Positions 26,524-36,300 of a DNA stretch of 64,000 bases are shown here, one piece after another. Each line of letters opens with the position of its first letter. Within the stretch, counting starts at the first letter, position 1. A model generated the notes under the pieces. The model saw nothing but the letters and a program-made list of their open reading frames with translations. It searched no databases and was not told the DNA's origin. Origin of the DNA: Vibrio hepatarius. Lineage in GTDB: Bacteria; Pseudomonadota; Gammaproteobacteria; Enterobacterales; Vibrionaceae. Made by a program: the position numbers and the translations under genes. The DNA is taken from the NCBI RefSeq assembly GCF_011806575.1, contig NZ_JAATOO010000019.1:25233-89232 (forward strand). The letters are read 5' to 3'.

Positions 26524-27732
26524 TCAAACACGAGTTTCCGCCTCGAGTTCATTTTGCTGCTTGGGCACAAATGCTGCCAGTAAAATGAACGATGCAAACA
26601 GCACACATAGGTAAATTGGATAACTTGGCGAAAGCGTTGCTGTGAATGCAAATAAAGACGCCAAACCATAACCAATTGTGTGAGACATCGAGATATAACC
26701 CGCCACCGCACCAGGCGCATCTGCATATTGCGCCGTCGCAGCAGAGGTGTAAGCAGGAACGAGCAACGCCGCACCACAAGCTGTAAGCACCATCGCTAAT
26801 GTTAGCAACCACATTTGGCTCACCAAGAACATCGCGAGTCCAAACAACAGCAATAACGAACCCAGACGGTACATTTGTTCGGGCGTGATGCGTTTTTTCT
26901 TAATCACCATGACTTGAGTAACGAACGTACACGCTGCGCTGATCGTCAATAGAACACCAATCGCGTCACTAATTCGATCGGTCGGCCAATCGGTCAAAGC
27001 GCGAATCAATGGAGAAAAGCTGTATTGGAGCAAGGCAATCGCCGCGCACAACAGCAATCCACTGCTCAAAAAGCGCCACAAACGACGGCTTGGCAACCAA
27101 GGTAGCTCGGGCTTAATCTTATCACTTTGGTTAATAAGCTGTGGTGCTGGCAGTAGCAGAGCACCGCACAAAGCAACAATAGGCAAAATAACCATAATCA
27201 TTAGAGGCGCAAAGGGAGAGACTTTAAGCGCGAATATAGAAATCACCGGTCCGAGCAAACGTCCTACACTCAATCCGATACTCACTGAAGTGACCGCTTG
27301 TAGACGGTTCTGCTCACCGCACAGCATGATTGCCCAGTGTTGACTGGCTGGCACCATACCTGACACCGTACAACCGTAGATGACCCGCGCAACAACCAAC
27401 CCACTCAAACACCAGACATACCAAAGGCTAGAGTCACGGCTGACAATCGCAAATAACGCCAGCAAGCTAAAGCTCACCGCCATTCCGGCCAAGGCTTGGA
27501 TGACCACTCGTTTCGGTCCATGTCTGTCACTCATTCTCCCCCAAAATGGCGCAGAAGGGAGAAATAGAAAGCTACCTATTGCGATAAGAATCGACCACGT
27601 CGGCAAATCAAACGCCGACTGCTCAACCAAAAACGGCAGAGAGACTAATAAGCCATTTTGACCGATGCCCATAAGAGCCGCGGCTAGGCCGATAACAGCC
27701 AATTGAGAAGATTGTTTTTTAATTCCAGACAT
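26524..27732 (-). CDS. MFS exporter, probable aerobactin export
   Basis: A 402-residue, 12-segment major facilitator protein with motif A as WGRMSDRHGPKRVV. It is divergent from the aerobactin import operon and shares a Fur box with it. Aerobactin loci elsewhere carry an MFS gene (ShiF) in a similar place, so siderophore export is the best guess; the drug-efflux alternative cannot be excluded. ATG at 27732 is chosen as the natural start before TM1. ATG at 27762 is possible. The longest frame, from 27813, would begin inside the Fur box and is unlikely. Confidence 0.75.
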   Translation of the reverse strand: MSGIKKQSSQLAVIGLAAALMGIGQNGLLVSLPFLVEQSAFDLPTWSILIAIGSFLFLPSAPFWGRMSDRHGPKRVVIQALAGMAVSFSLLALFAIVSRDSSLWYVWCLSGLVVARVIYGCTVSGMVPASQHWAIMLCGEQNRLQAVTSVSIGLSVGRLLGPVISIFALKVSPFAPLMIMVILPIVALCGALLLPAPQLINQSDKIKPELPWLPSRRLWRFLSSGLLLCAAIALLQYSFSPLIRALTDWPTDRISDAIGVLLTISAACTFVTQVMVIKKKRITPEQMYRLGSLLLLFGLAMFLVSQMWLLTLAMVLTACGAALLVPAYTSAATAQYADAPGAVAGYISMSHTIGYGLASLFAFTATLSPSYPIYLCVLFASFILLAAFVPKQQNELEAETRV

Positions 27733-27797
27733 ACTGACCGTCGCGGCTATTGAACTGACCATCACCCCTATTGATGATGGATTTAATAACAGAAATA

Positions 27798-27822
27798 TTG
27801 ATAATGAAAACAATTATCATTG
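27798..27822. promoter_or_regulatory. Fur box, divergent exporter / aerobactin importer promoters
   Basis: TGATAAT, seven bases, ATTATCA (27799-27819), a near-perfect Fur-type dyad, with further ATCATTGTTA next to it. It is placed to repress both divergent units when iron is plentiful. Confidence 0.82.
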
Positions 27823-27881
27823 TTATTTTGTTATGCTAACATTAACGACTCGTAACCCATAACTCAAATTTGTATTGCATT

Positions 27882-28649
27882 ATGTTTCGACTCGTCGACA
27901 CCTCATTTGCTATTGATGATAAACAGATTCTCTCCGCTACTAACCTCGCCTTTGCAGAGGGAAAAATCACTACGTTGCTCGGCCATAACGGCTGCGGAAA
28001 GTCGACGCTCATCAAACTGCTCAGCAGACAAAACCGCCCAACAAGCGGCGGCGTGCTCTATAAAGAACAGCCAGTAGAAGCACTCAGTAACATTGAGTTT
28101 GCCCACCAAGTTGCCTACTTACCCCAGCACCCGCCACTAACGGACGGCGTTACCGTTCGTGAACTCGTCTGCTTTGGCCGTTATCCATGGAAAGGCGCAT
28201 TTGGTCGCTACAACGATCAGGACTATGCAATTGTCGACGATGCCATTGCCAAGGTGGGTTTAAGCGAATTTACCGAACGTTTTGTCGCCACGCTTTCTGG
28301 TGGAGAGAGACAACGCGCTTGGGTTGCAATGTTGCTCGCTCAGCAAAGCCGAACCATTTTGCTCGATGAGCCGACTTCCGCTCTTGATGTCGCGCACCAA
28401 CACGAGTTACTCACCCTAATACGCGAACTAAACCAGAGTTTAAATTTAACCGTGATCATGGTGCTACACGACGTCAACATGGCGGCCAAATTTAGTGACC
28501 ATCTGGTCGCGCTGCACTCTGGTCAAGTCATTGCTAGCGGTGCTCCAGAACAACTAATGAACCGCGATACCTTGCAAAAAATTTACGGTATGGAGCTGGC
28601 ACTTTTCCCCCACCCTCAAACGGGCCAGCCCATTAGCTATATCCCCTAA
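27882..28649 (+). CDS. Hydroxamate siderophore ABC importer, ATPase (FhuC/VatC-like)
   Basis: A 255-residue ABC ATPase that powers ferric-siderophore import. Walker A GHNGCGKST (about residues 34-42), Q-loop in AYLPQHPP, signature LSGGERQRAW and Walker B TILLDEPTSALD, then the His switch VLHDVN. ATG at 27882 is chosen over an in-frame TTG at 27870 as the usual start of the family. It is first in the importer operon, with binding protein 24 bases later and permease next. The matching vibrio locus is called vatC or matC; symbol withheld since the species is not known. Confidence 0.92.
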   Translation: MFRLVDTSFAIDDKQILSATNLAFAEGKITTLLGHNGCGKSTLIKLLSRQNRPTSGGVLYKEQPVEALSNIEFAHQVAYLPQHPPLTDGVTVRELVCFGRYPWKGAFGRYNDQDYAIVDDAIAKVGLSEFTERFVATLSGGERQRAWVAMLLAQQSRTILLDEPTSALDVAHQHELLTLIRELNQSLNLTVIMVLHDVNMAAKFSDHLVALHSGQVIASGAPEQLMNRDTLQKIYGMELALFPHPQTGQPISYIP

Positions 28650-28673
28650 ACAACATGTAAAAAGGATTCTGTT

Positions 28674-29567
28674 GTGAAAAGACTTCTCTTCATTCTGATG
28701 TCACTATTCTCGTTGCAAGCGTACGCGCTGGATATTAAGCACGAGATGGGCGTCGCCTCATTTGAGACAACACCGAAGAAAGTGGTCGCACTCGATTGGG
28801 TGTTGACCGAAACGGTATTGAGCCTAGACGTCGAACTACTAGGTATTGCTGATGTAAAAGGCTATCAACAATGGGTAGTTGAGCCCGATCTTAACCAGGC
28901 TGTGACTGACGTTGGCTCAAGACGCGAGCCAAACATTGAGCTATTAAGTGACTTAAAGCCCGATGTCATTTTGATCAGCAACCATATGGCAGCCGCCTAT
29001 CAACAACTGAACAAAATTGCCCCCGTATTGGTCTTTACTATCTACAATGAGCAGAAACAGCCACTGCAATCGGCAGAAGCCATTACTCGTGCACTGGGAG
29101 TACTATTCAACAAACAGCAGCGCGCTGAACAAGTGATCACTGAAACCCAGCAAATATTGCGTGTTAATGGAGAGCATGTGCGCGCTAAGAGCAATTCGAC
29201 AAAAAGCCTACTCTTTGCCCGCTTTATCAACGACAAAACACTACGCATTCACAGCCAAGGATCTCTTGCTGATGCAACCATCAAGATGATGGGTCTTGAA
29301 AATGACTGGAGAGAGCCAACCAACTTGTGGGGATTTACCACCGCGGGTATAGAAAAACTGGCCGAACACCAACAAAGCAAAGTGATGATTTTTGGCCCAC
29401 TCAAGCCAGAAGAGCGCAAAGCGCTACAAACATCACCTCTCTGGCAAGCGATGGCGTTTACCCGCAGTGACTCAGTGTATGAACTGCCTGCAATCTGGAC
29501 GTTCGGCGGACTCATTGCGGCGCAGCGTTTTAGCCACAGCATCACTGAGCAGTTAATCGGGCAATAA
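28674..29567 (+). CDS. Periplasmic ferric-siderophore-binding protein (FhuD/VatD-like)
   Basis: A 297-residue exported protein. The signal peptide is residues 1-18 (SLQAYA), then a two-lobed class III binding-protein fold: KKVVALDWVLTETVLSL, PNIELLSDLKPDVILIS and the C-terminal WTFGGLIAAQRFSHSI. It captures ferri-aerobactin (possibly other hydroxamates) in the periplasm and delivers it to the permease. GTG start; its TAA overlaps the permease ATG by one base, a sign of translational coupling. Confidence 0.9.
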   Translation: MKRLLFILMSLFSLQAYALDIKHEMGVASFETTPKKVVALDWVLTETVLSLDVELLGIADVKGYQQWVVEPDLNQAVTDVGSRREPNIELLSDLKPDVILISNHMAAAYQQLNKIAPVLVFTIYNEQKQPLQSAEAITRALGVLFNKQQRAEQVITETQQILRVNGEHVRAKSNSTKSLLFARFINDKTLRIHSQGSLADATIKMMGLENDWREPTNLWGFTTAGIEKLAEHQQSKVMIFGPLKPEERKALQTSPLWQAMAFTRSDSVYELPAIWTFGGLIAAQRFSHSITEQLIGQ

Positions 29568-31564
29568 TGAACAGCGTCAATCTCACCTGGTCCCCAAAAC
29601 GCACATTTCCCGCGACGGCTTGGCTTCTCTCCGCACTGACAGTATCGGTGATTATCTCGCTAGTCCATCTCACCGCTCCCTACTCACAGGGAGTGGCATT
29701 GGTGTGGGATACCCTTTGGCATTTCGACCAAAACAATTATCAGCACTTAATCACTCATCTCACCTATCTACCTCGCCTTAGTGTGGCTCTCCTGTGCGGC
29801 TTTGCCCTTGCGGTAGCTGGTTGCGTGATGCAATTTGTATTGCGCAACCCTATCGCCTCACCGACAACACTAGGTGTTGCGGCGGGCGCCGAGTTGGGTA
29901 TGGTGCTGGGGTTACTGCTGATCCCATCCGGATTTGTACTGCCTTCATTTATCCCAGCGTTTATCGGTGGTTGCTTAGCCACCGCACTGGTGTTTTTGTT
30001 AAGTGCTAGTCGTGGCTTTGCGCCCCTACATATGATCTTAGCGGGTATGGTGGTGAGCCTCTTTTTGGGCTCTCTCAATACCATGTTATTGATGATGCAC
30101 GAACAAAAGCTGACAAGCATTTTTGTTTGGGGTGCAGGTGCATTAAACCAGAATGGCTGGGATAGCGCCCAGCTGCTACTTCCTCTAATTACTCTACCTA
30201 CTGTGCTGCTATATCTATTGCAACGACCTCTTTCGGCACTACAGTTTGGTGACAACGTCGCGTCGTCTCTCGGCGTCAATATCAAACAAGTTAAAATGAT
30301 ATGTCTTGGTTTGGCGATATTCATTACCGCTGCGGTGGTGAGTGAAGTCGGACTAATTGGTTTTATTGGTATCGTCGCACCCGCTATCGTGCGACTGTTC
30401 GGAGTCAGGCAACTACAGCTGCAGATCATCAGCAGCGGAATGATTGGCGCACTGATGCTGCTGATGGTTGATCTGATCATTCAGCCCTTTTCGGGTGTCG
30501 GTGGTGAATTACTCCCCACGGGTGCGATGACCGCACTGATTGGCTCGCCATTTTTGTTATGGCTACTTCGACGTACTAAGCTTCAGTCTGAGCACCGTGC
30601 CCGAGACGAACACATCGAACGCTACGTGCATGTGAACCCTCGTTTGGTCCTGAGTGCGATGGTAAGTCTACTCACGCTTGTCACTCTATTCGCGTTGGTA
30701 GTCGGTCAAAGTCAGAGCGGGTGGCGCTTAACACTCGATCCACAACTTTTGGAACTTCGCCTACCCCGGGTACTGACTGCATTGTTGGCAGGTGTGGGCT
30801 TAGCGTTTGCGGGCACGATTATTCAACGTGTTTCCAATAATCCAATGGCGAGTCCAGAAGTCCTCGGCCTAAGCTCTGGCGCCGCGTTAGCTTTAGTTTT
30901 AGGCAGTATGTTGGGCATTGCTGTCGAGCGCGAGCAGCAGATGTTGCTGGGGACGGTTGGCGCCCTAACGGTTACCTTGTTGCTGTGGTTTATTGGACGG
31001 AAGCATAACTTTGCACCGAGCCAAACTTTATTAACGGGCATTGCACTCAGCGCCGGACTTGACGCGCTGCTGCGTATAGCGATGAGCTCAGGGCACGACA
31101 ATGCTACTTCTCTACTCACTTGGCTCTCAGGTTCAACTTACCTAGTCGCCAGCTCAGATATTTTGTTGCTGGCAATCGGTGTCGGTTTCGTCGCCGTAGC
31201 CGCTTTGTTATTGCAGCGCTGGATTGCGATTATCGAGTTGGGGGAAGTCACCGCGACTAGTGTTGGCATCAATGCAACACAAGTTCGCTTGGTACTGTTA
31301 CTTCTTGTTGCCGCATTGACCACGCTTTGTACTATCGTAATAGGGCCATTGAGCTTTATCGGACTGCTTGCACCGCATATGGCCCGCTCACTACACCAGT
31401 ATCGTCCTGTAGCACAAATGCTGACTGCCGCACTGCTTGGCGCGATTGTCATGGTGTTAGCGGATTGGTTGGGTAGAAACCTCTGGTTCCCGTGGCAATT
31501 TCCCGCAGGTTTACTCGCATCACTGATTGGTGGAGGTTATTTCCTTTATCTTATGCGCCGATAA
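29567..31564 (+). CDS. Ferric-siderophore permease, double FecCD (FhuB/VatB-like)
   Basis: A 665-residue inner-membrane protein made of two tandem FecCD domains (about residues 15-340 and 355-665), as in FhuB. Each half has the paired signatures: LSVALLCGFALAVAGCVMQF / LPRVLTALLAGVGLAFAGTI near the start, and GLIGFIGIVAPAIVRLF / GPLSFIGLLAPHMARSL near the end (ATPase coupling loops). A single polypeptide therefore makes the whole channel with two ATPase copies. It closes the importer operon; a modest hairpin follows. Confidence 0.93.
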   Translation: MNSVNLTWSPKRTFPATAWLLSALTVSVIISLVHLTAPYSQGVALVWDTLWHFDQNNYQHLITHLTYLPRLSVALLCGFALAVAGCVMQFVLRNPIASPTTLGVAAGAELGMVLGLLLIPSGFVLPSFIPAFIGGCLATALVFLLSASRGFAPLHMILAGMVVSLFLGSLNTMLLMMHEQKLTSIFVWGAGALNQNGWDSAQLLLPLITLPTVLLYLLQRPLSALQFGDNVASSLGVNIKQVKMICLGLAIFITAAVVSEVGLIGFIGIVAPAIVRLFGVRQLQLQIISSGMIGALMLLMVDLIIQPFSGVGGELLPTGAMTALIGSPFLLWLLRRTKLQSEHRARDEHIERYVHVNPRLVLSAMVSLLTLVTLFALVVGQSQSGWRLTLDPQLLELRLPRVLTALLAGVGLAFAGTIIQRVSNNPMASPEVLGLSSGAALALVLGSMLGIAVEREQQMLLGTVGALTVTLLLWFIGRKHNFAPSQTLLTGIALSAGLDALLRIAMSSGHDNATSLLTWLSGSTYLVASSDILLLAIGVGFVAVAALLLQRWIAIIELGEVTATSVGINATQVRLVLLLLVAALTTLCTIVIGPLSFIGLLAPHMARSLHQYRPVAQMLTAALLGAIVMVLADWLGRNLWFPWQFPAGLLASLIGGGYFLYLMRR

Positions 31565-31576
31565 GTGCCTCATATC

Positions 31577-31603
31577 GCGAGAGAGTGCATTCAACACTCT
31601 TTC
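31577..31603 (+). terminator. Weak hairpin after the permease gene
   Basis: A GCGAGAGAGTG / CACTCTTTCGC-type imperfect stem, about 15 bases after the stop, without a clear T-run. It may partly separate the importer operon from iucA. Confidence 0.4.
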
Positions 31604-31694
31604 GCCAATCCCACACATAAGTTATTGATTTATCCGTTAAATCGTAATCCTGACAATAAATTTTCTTAAATCGTTAAAAATAAGTTGATCATAC

Positions 31695-31715
31695 GAATGA
31701 TAATAATTAGCATTC
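31695..31715 (+). promoter_or_regulatory. Fur box upstream of iucA
   Basis: GAATGATAAT-A-ATTAGCATTC is a dyad with 9 of 10 matching arm positions and matches the Fur consensus core ATGATAAT-ATTA. It lies 38 bases before the iucA start and so gives iucABCD-iutA its own iron-repressed promoter. Confidence 0.82.
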
Positions 31716-31752
31716 TCTTGTCAGTTTAGTTAATAAAATAACGAGAAAGAAA

Positions 31753-33549
31753 ATGAATCGTAACAACGATCGGCTCAACCTTGAGAACTCAGAAAATTTG
31801 GTTAACAAAAACCAACCCTCTATTGCTTGTTTTCTCAACTCATTAGCCCGAGAAAGTCAGTCAGTACAACTGCTTCGTAACCAAGATGGTAGTCATACAT
31901 ACCAACTACCGCTATCTCACTCACGAACCATTCAGATCCCTCTCAGTTACTATTCCACTTTGGGTAGTCACGAATATCGCTTACCAGCACAACTGCTGAC
32001 CGAACAAGGCGCCGAGGAACTTACAGCCGAACAACTCATTGAACATGTCGTCAACGAACCCGCTCTAGTTGGCGTTGTGAGTGAAGAGCAAAAATCCATC
32101 TTCACCAAACGAGTGTTTGAAAGCCACAGTAATATTCAACAAGCCGTTGAACATTCGCCATACCAACAACAGCTCTTTAACGACCAACTTGATTTTAAAA
32201 CCGCAGAACAAGGCCTGCTGATTGGTCACTCATTCCACCCAGCGCCAAAAAGCCGCGAACAATTTAGCCCCAGTGATGCCAAGCGTTATTCACCGGAACT
32301 TGGTGGCAGATTCAAATTGGTTTGGTTGGCCATCAATCAAGAAATTATTACCACCGGAAGCTCTGCAGGTATTGATTTTAGTAAGCGTCTAGAAGCGCTT
32401 GTTGCTCACGACCCTACCCTAGCCAACGCACTACACAACGCCCTGCAACAAGGGAAGACATTGCTTCCTGTCCATCCGTGGCAGTGGTATGTGATGGCAG
32501 ATACCCCATCAATCAAAGGTTATCTAGCCACTAAGCAGATCGAAAACCTCGGCCAGATTGGCGCCACTTGGTATCCAACCTCATCCACTCGTTCGCTCTA
32601 CGCGCCAAGTTTGCCTTATATGCTTAAGTTCTCGTTGAGCGTCAAATTGACCAACTCAATCCGCAATTTGTCGCTTAAAGAAGTCGTGCGCGGCACTCGA
32701 CTCAACGATCTGTTCCAACTCCCACAACTGGCCGAGCAACTGGGTGATGGTGAAGGTTTCCAACTGATGCAAGAGCCAGCTTTTATCGGCATTAATGCTC
32801 TCAGCGACGAGATTATCGACGAAAGTCTCGTGGCATTTAGAGACAACCCTTTGATGGATAACCCAGCACAAGAAGCGGTCGTGCTGGCGACTTTGACTCA
32901 GCAAAATCCGTACGGTGGTAGCAGTCTGGTTGCGCAACGAATTACGCACGATGCAGAGCAGCAAGACATCACTCCCTGCGATGCCGCTACGCGTTGGTTC
33001 GATGCTTATTGCCGTCATGCGGTCGTGCCGCTATTTAATCTGCAAGCCAACTGGGGCATTGTCTTCCTCGCCCACCAGCAAAATATCGTCATGCAATTGG
33101 ACCAAGGCTTCCCTGTCGGCATGTACTACCGCGACTGTCAGGGTACGGGTTACACCGACCTCGCCTTTAGTCTGTTTGGCGACAAGCTTGGCGGCGATAA
33201 AGAGGCTCTGGAAAACTACTGGAACCAAGACAAGGTACGTCGCTACTTTGCTTACTACTTGATTATCAATTCGACCTTCAACGTCATTTCAGCGATTTGC
33301 GCCAATCTTGATGTCGAAGAGATAGAACTGATTAAGGTTCTGCACCGCAACTTACAAGCACTATTAGACAGCGGCGTCAAAGATGACCTTTGCCTTCGCT
33401 ATGTGCTGTCAAGCGAGGCGCTGTGCTGCAAAGGTAACTTCTTCTGTTACCTACAGAACTTTAACGAAAACTCTATCCCCGATCCGGCGGTGATCTACTT
33501 CGATTTAGTCAACCCACTCGCTAAGGTAGAGGAGCTTACCCATGCCTGA
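31753..33549 (+). CDS. iucA: Aerobactin synthetase IucA
   Basis: A 598-residue NIS (NRPS-independent siderophore) synthetase that joins N6-acetyl-N6-hydroxylysine to citrate using ATP, the first condensation of aerobactin assembly. The nucleotide site GHSFHPAPKSREQF lies near residue 155, LLPVHPWQWYVM near 236, and the C-terminal FhuF-like end has SSEALCCKGNFFCYLQNF. Gene order iucABCD-iutA separates it from IucC. It overlaps iucB by eight bases. Confidence 0.94.
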   Translation: MNRNNDRLNLENSENLVNKNQPSIACFLNSLARESQSVQLLRNQDGSHTYQLPLSHSRTIQIPLSYYSTLGSHEYRLPAQLLTEQGAEELTAEQLIEHVVNEPALVGVVSEEQKSIFTKRVFESHSNIQQAVEHSPYQQQLFNDQLDFKTAEQGLLIGHSFHPAPKSREQFSPSDAKRYSPELGGRFKLVWLAINQEIITTGSSAGIDFSKRLEALVAHDPTLANALHNALQQGKTLLPVHPWQWYVMADTPSIKGYLATKQIENLGQIGATWYPTSSTRSLYAPSLPYMLKFSLSVKLTNSIRNLSLKEVVRGTRLNDLFQLPQLAEQLGDGEGFQLMQEPAFIGINALSDEIIDESLVAFRDNPLMDNPAQEAVVLATLTQQNPYGGSSLVAQRITHDAEQQDITPCDAATRWFDAYCRHAVVPLFNLQANWGIVFLAHQQNIVMQLDQGFPVGMYYRDCQGTGYTDLAFSLFGDKLGGDKEALENYWNQDKVRRYFAYYLIINSTFNVISAICANLDVEEIELIKVLHRNLQALLDSGVKDDLCLRYVLSSEALCCKGNFFCYLQNFNENSIPDPAVIYFDLVNPLAKVEELTHA

Positions 33550-34471
33550 GTTCAATACTTTTATCTTCCATGCTCAGCCACAGGCGACTATTGAACTTAC
33601 CTTGCACGCCAGTGACTTGATCTGCTCAGAAATTGGCGATCAACTAGTACGTGAAATCGACCAGCTATTTAGCCAAGACAAACAGCTCGATTCCTGCCAA
33701 GTCATTGCTACTGACCATGAAGTGAAACAATGGGCTGAGCAGCTTCTGCCTTTGGTTAAACAAGAGGTGACGCGACAAGCTTTTTATCAATTGCCGCTAG
33801 TCTGGCACCAACACAAACCATCCAGCAGCTTCCCGCAGCGTTTAGTTCAGTCCAACGATCACTTCCGTCATCACCCTTTACGTCCGCCTATGCCGCAAGG
33901 CCTGGCGTACCAAAGGTATGACTATGATGCAGAGCTTAATGTTAGCTTCCGCGTTATCGACTTAGACAAGGATCTGGAGCGCTTCACCCGCTGGATGAAT
34001 GACCCACGAGTCGCCCATTTTTGGGAACAAGCGTGGAGCGCAGAAAAGCTGGCGGAGTTTATTCAGCAACGTCTATTCGACCCGCACATCATCCCGCTGA
34101 TTGGTGAGTTTAATGGTGAGCCATTTGGCTACGTCGAAGCCTACTGGGTCGCCGAAGATAGACTTAGCCCTTATTACGACGTGCAAGATTTCGACCGCGG
34201 TATCCACCTGTTAGTCGGTGAACAACGGTTCAGAGGGCCCAAGTTCTTTAACGCCTGGATGCGTGCGATCAGCCACTATCTGTTTATCGATGATGTGCGC
34301 ACCAACCGTATCGTACTCGAACCTCGTGCTGACAATGAGCGCCTGTTCAATCGAATTTTGCCACTTGGTTATCGCAAATGCTTCGAGTTCAACTTCCCAC
34401 ACAAACGTTCAGCGTTGCTAATGCTGGAACGTGAACAGTTCTTTACGGAGCAGTGGTCATGGAACAGCTAG
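33542..34471 (+). CDS. iucB: N6-hydroxylysine O-acetyltransferase IucB
   Basis: A 309-residue enzyme that acetylates N6-hydroxylysine from acetyl-CoA to make the hydroxamate group. The C-terminal GNAT domain (about residues 140-305) has FNGEPFGYVEAYWVAEDRLSP, then RGIHLLVGEQRFRGPKFF and DNERLFNRILPLGYRK, typical of the siderophore acetyltransferase branch; the N-terminal third is the usual variable extension. It overlaps iucA by 8 and iucC by 13 bases, indicating tight coupling. Confidence 0.93.
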   Translation: MPEFNTFIFHAQPQATIELTLHASDLICSEIGDQLVREIDQLFSQDKQLDSCQVIATDHEVKQWAEQLLPLVKQEVTRQAFYQLPLVWHQHKPSSSFPQRLVQSNDHFRHHPLRPPMPQGLAYQRYDYDAELNVSFRVIDLDKDLERFTRWMNDPRVAHFWEQAWSAEKLAEFIQQRLFDPHIIPLIGEFNGEPFGYVEAYWVAEDRLSPYYDVQDFDRGIHLLVGEQRFRGPKFFNAWMRAISHYLFIDDVRTNRIVLEPRADNERLFNRILPLGYRKCFEFNFPHKRSALLMLEREQFFTEQWSWNS

Positions 34472-36234
34472 CACTACATCATTACTGGCCGATCGCGAAC
34501 CAGAACATGGTGGCGAAAATTCTTAGCGAATTTGCCTATGAACAGGCGTTTCAGTTTGAAGAGACAGAACACGGCTACCAGATTAAGCTCGAAAACGACA
34601 CTCGATACGGCTTTAACGGTGAGAAGAACATCTGGGGTCAGATTGTGATTGAGCCAACGTCAATCCAGCGTAAGTCAACAGTCGCATCGAACCAACCTCT
34701 CAGCGCAGCGTTGTTGATGCGTGATTTACAGCCTCTACTCAATATGCCCGATGAGGCTTTTGCCGAGCATCTTGAAGACCTCAACGCAACCTTGCTTGGC
34801 GACTGTAAGTTGATGCAGCGGAAACAGACGATGACTGCGCGCGATCTCGCCATGTTGCCGTGTGAGCAGCAGCAAAGCTACTTCGATGGTCATCCTAAGT
34901 TTGCGTTCAACAAAGGACGTCGTGGCTGGGGCAGTGACGATTTGAACTTGTACGCGCCAGAAGCTCAGCGCGCCTTTAAGCTCGGTTGGGTCGCGGTTCA
35001 TCACTCCATTTTGCAATTAGCGACCAACGATAACGTCAACTGGCAGCATCTGGTGCAAGCGTGCATGTCGGAACAAGAACTCAAACAAATGGATAGCGCG
35101 CTCGCGGCGTTTAACGTCGATATCAGCGACTACCATTATCTGCCTGTTCACCCGTGGCAATGGAGCAAGAAGTTGTCACTGCTGTTTGTACGCGAGCTGG
35201 CGAACAAGCAGCTAGTCTACCTTGGCGAAACCGGCGACCTCTTCCTGCCGCAGCTGTCACTGCGCACGTTAAGCAACATTACTCGTCCGCATAATTACGA
35301 CGTCAAGCTACCGCTGACCATCATGAATACATCCTGTTATCGCGGGATTCCGGGGCGCTACATCCTTGCAGGGCCAACCGCTTCAGACTGGATCGATCAC
35401 ATATTCAAGTCCGATTCGTTGCTAGTCGAGAAGCAAGCAGAGGTACTGCAAGAACCTGCCGCCGCGTTTGCAGCGCAAGCAGATTACGCCTTACTGCAAA
35501 ATGCACCTTATCGCTACCACGAGCTATTAGGGGTGATTTGGCGTGAATCGGCACAGTCAAAACTTCAAGCTAACGAACACGCTATTTTGATGGCGGCACT
35601 AATGGAAAGCGACAACCAAGGACAACCGCTAATCGCCGAGTATGTGCAGGCATCCGGTTTGAGTATCGAATCCTGGCTAACCAAATTATTTGATGTGGTT
35701 GTTATCCCTTACTACCACTTATTGTGTAAATACGGCGTCTCGCTGATCGCCCACGGACAAAACGTCACGCTGGTATTGGAAGACAGCGCACCTAAACGCA
35801 TTCTGCTTAAAGACTTCCAAGGCGATATGCGTTTAGTCGACAGTGATTATCCAGAGCAAGACTCGCTGGATGAAAGCGTCAAGCAGGTCACGGTGCGTTT
35901 GCAAGAACACCTGATCATTCATGACCTCCAGACGGGCCATTTTGTCACAACACTACGTTTTATTTCACCGCTAGTCGCCAAACTGGGCTTCTCCGAGCAA
36001 CAATTTTATCGCTTGCTCGGTGACAGGCTTAAAGCCTACATGGCGTCTCACAGTGAGTATCAACATCGGTTTAAGCAACTCGATCTATTCAAACCGAGAA
36101 TTTTACGCATCGGACTTAACTTGGCTAAGTTTCGCCATAGTACCGACGCCAGTACCTCGAGAATGTTACCCGATATGGATGACATGCTAGATAACCCACT
36201 GGTCACCGCACTGGAAACTGAAACCCAAAGCTAA
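34459..36234 (+). CDS. iucC: Aerobactin synthetase IucC
   Basis: A 591-residue NIS synthetase that adds the second acetyl-hydroxylysine to finish aerobactin. Motifs mirror IucA: GHPKFAFNKGRRGWG in place of the H-P-x-x-K-x-R region, YLPVHPWQWSKKLS near residue 235, LRTLSNITRPHNYDVKLPL, and AHGQNVTLVLEDSAP with LLKDFQGD. ATG at 34459 is preferred (GGAG upstream) over GTG at 34453. A 66-base gap without a terminator separates it from iucD. Confidence 0.94.
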   Translation: MEQLALHHYWPIANQNMVAKILSEFAYEQAFQFEETEHGYQIKLENDTRYGFNGEKNIWGQIVIEPTSIQRKSTVASNQPLSAALLMRDLQPLLNMPDEAFAEHLEDLNATLLGDCKLMQRKQTMTARDLAMLPCEQQQSYFDGHPKFAFNKGRRGWGSDDLNLYAPEAQRAFKLGWVAVHHSILQLATNDNVNWQHLVQACMSEQELKQMDSALAAFNVDISDYHYLPVHPWQWSKKLSLLFVRELANKQLVYLGETGDLFLPQLSLRTLSNITRPHNYDVKLPLTIMNTSCYRGIPGRYILAGPTASDWIDHIFKSDSLLVEKQAEVLQEPAAAFAAQADYALLQNAPYRYHELLGVIWRESAQSKLQANEHAILMAALMESDNQGQPLIAEYVQASGLSIESWLTKLFDVVVIPYYHLLCKYGVSLIAHGQNVTLVLEDSAPKRILLKDFQGDMRLVDSDYPEQDSLDESVKQVTVRLQEHLIIHDLQTGHFVTTLRFISPLVAKLGFSEQQFYRLLGDRLKAYMASHSEYQHRFKQLDLFKPRILRIGLNLAKFRHSTDASTSRMLPDMDDMLDNPLVTALETETQS

Positions 36235-36300
36235 ATCATTACATAACTATAAATTTAGCGCGCAGTTAAGCCGTCATTAACTAAGAAAAGGATTGTTCTT

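Noticed and set aside
29764..30480. 238-codon minus-strand frame inside the siderophore permease gene
   Set aside because: It is antisense to a clear FecCD permease and has no recognisable domain, so it is a codon-usage shadow.
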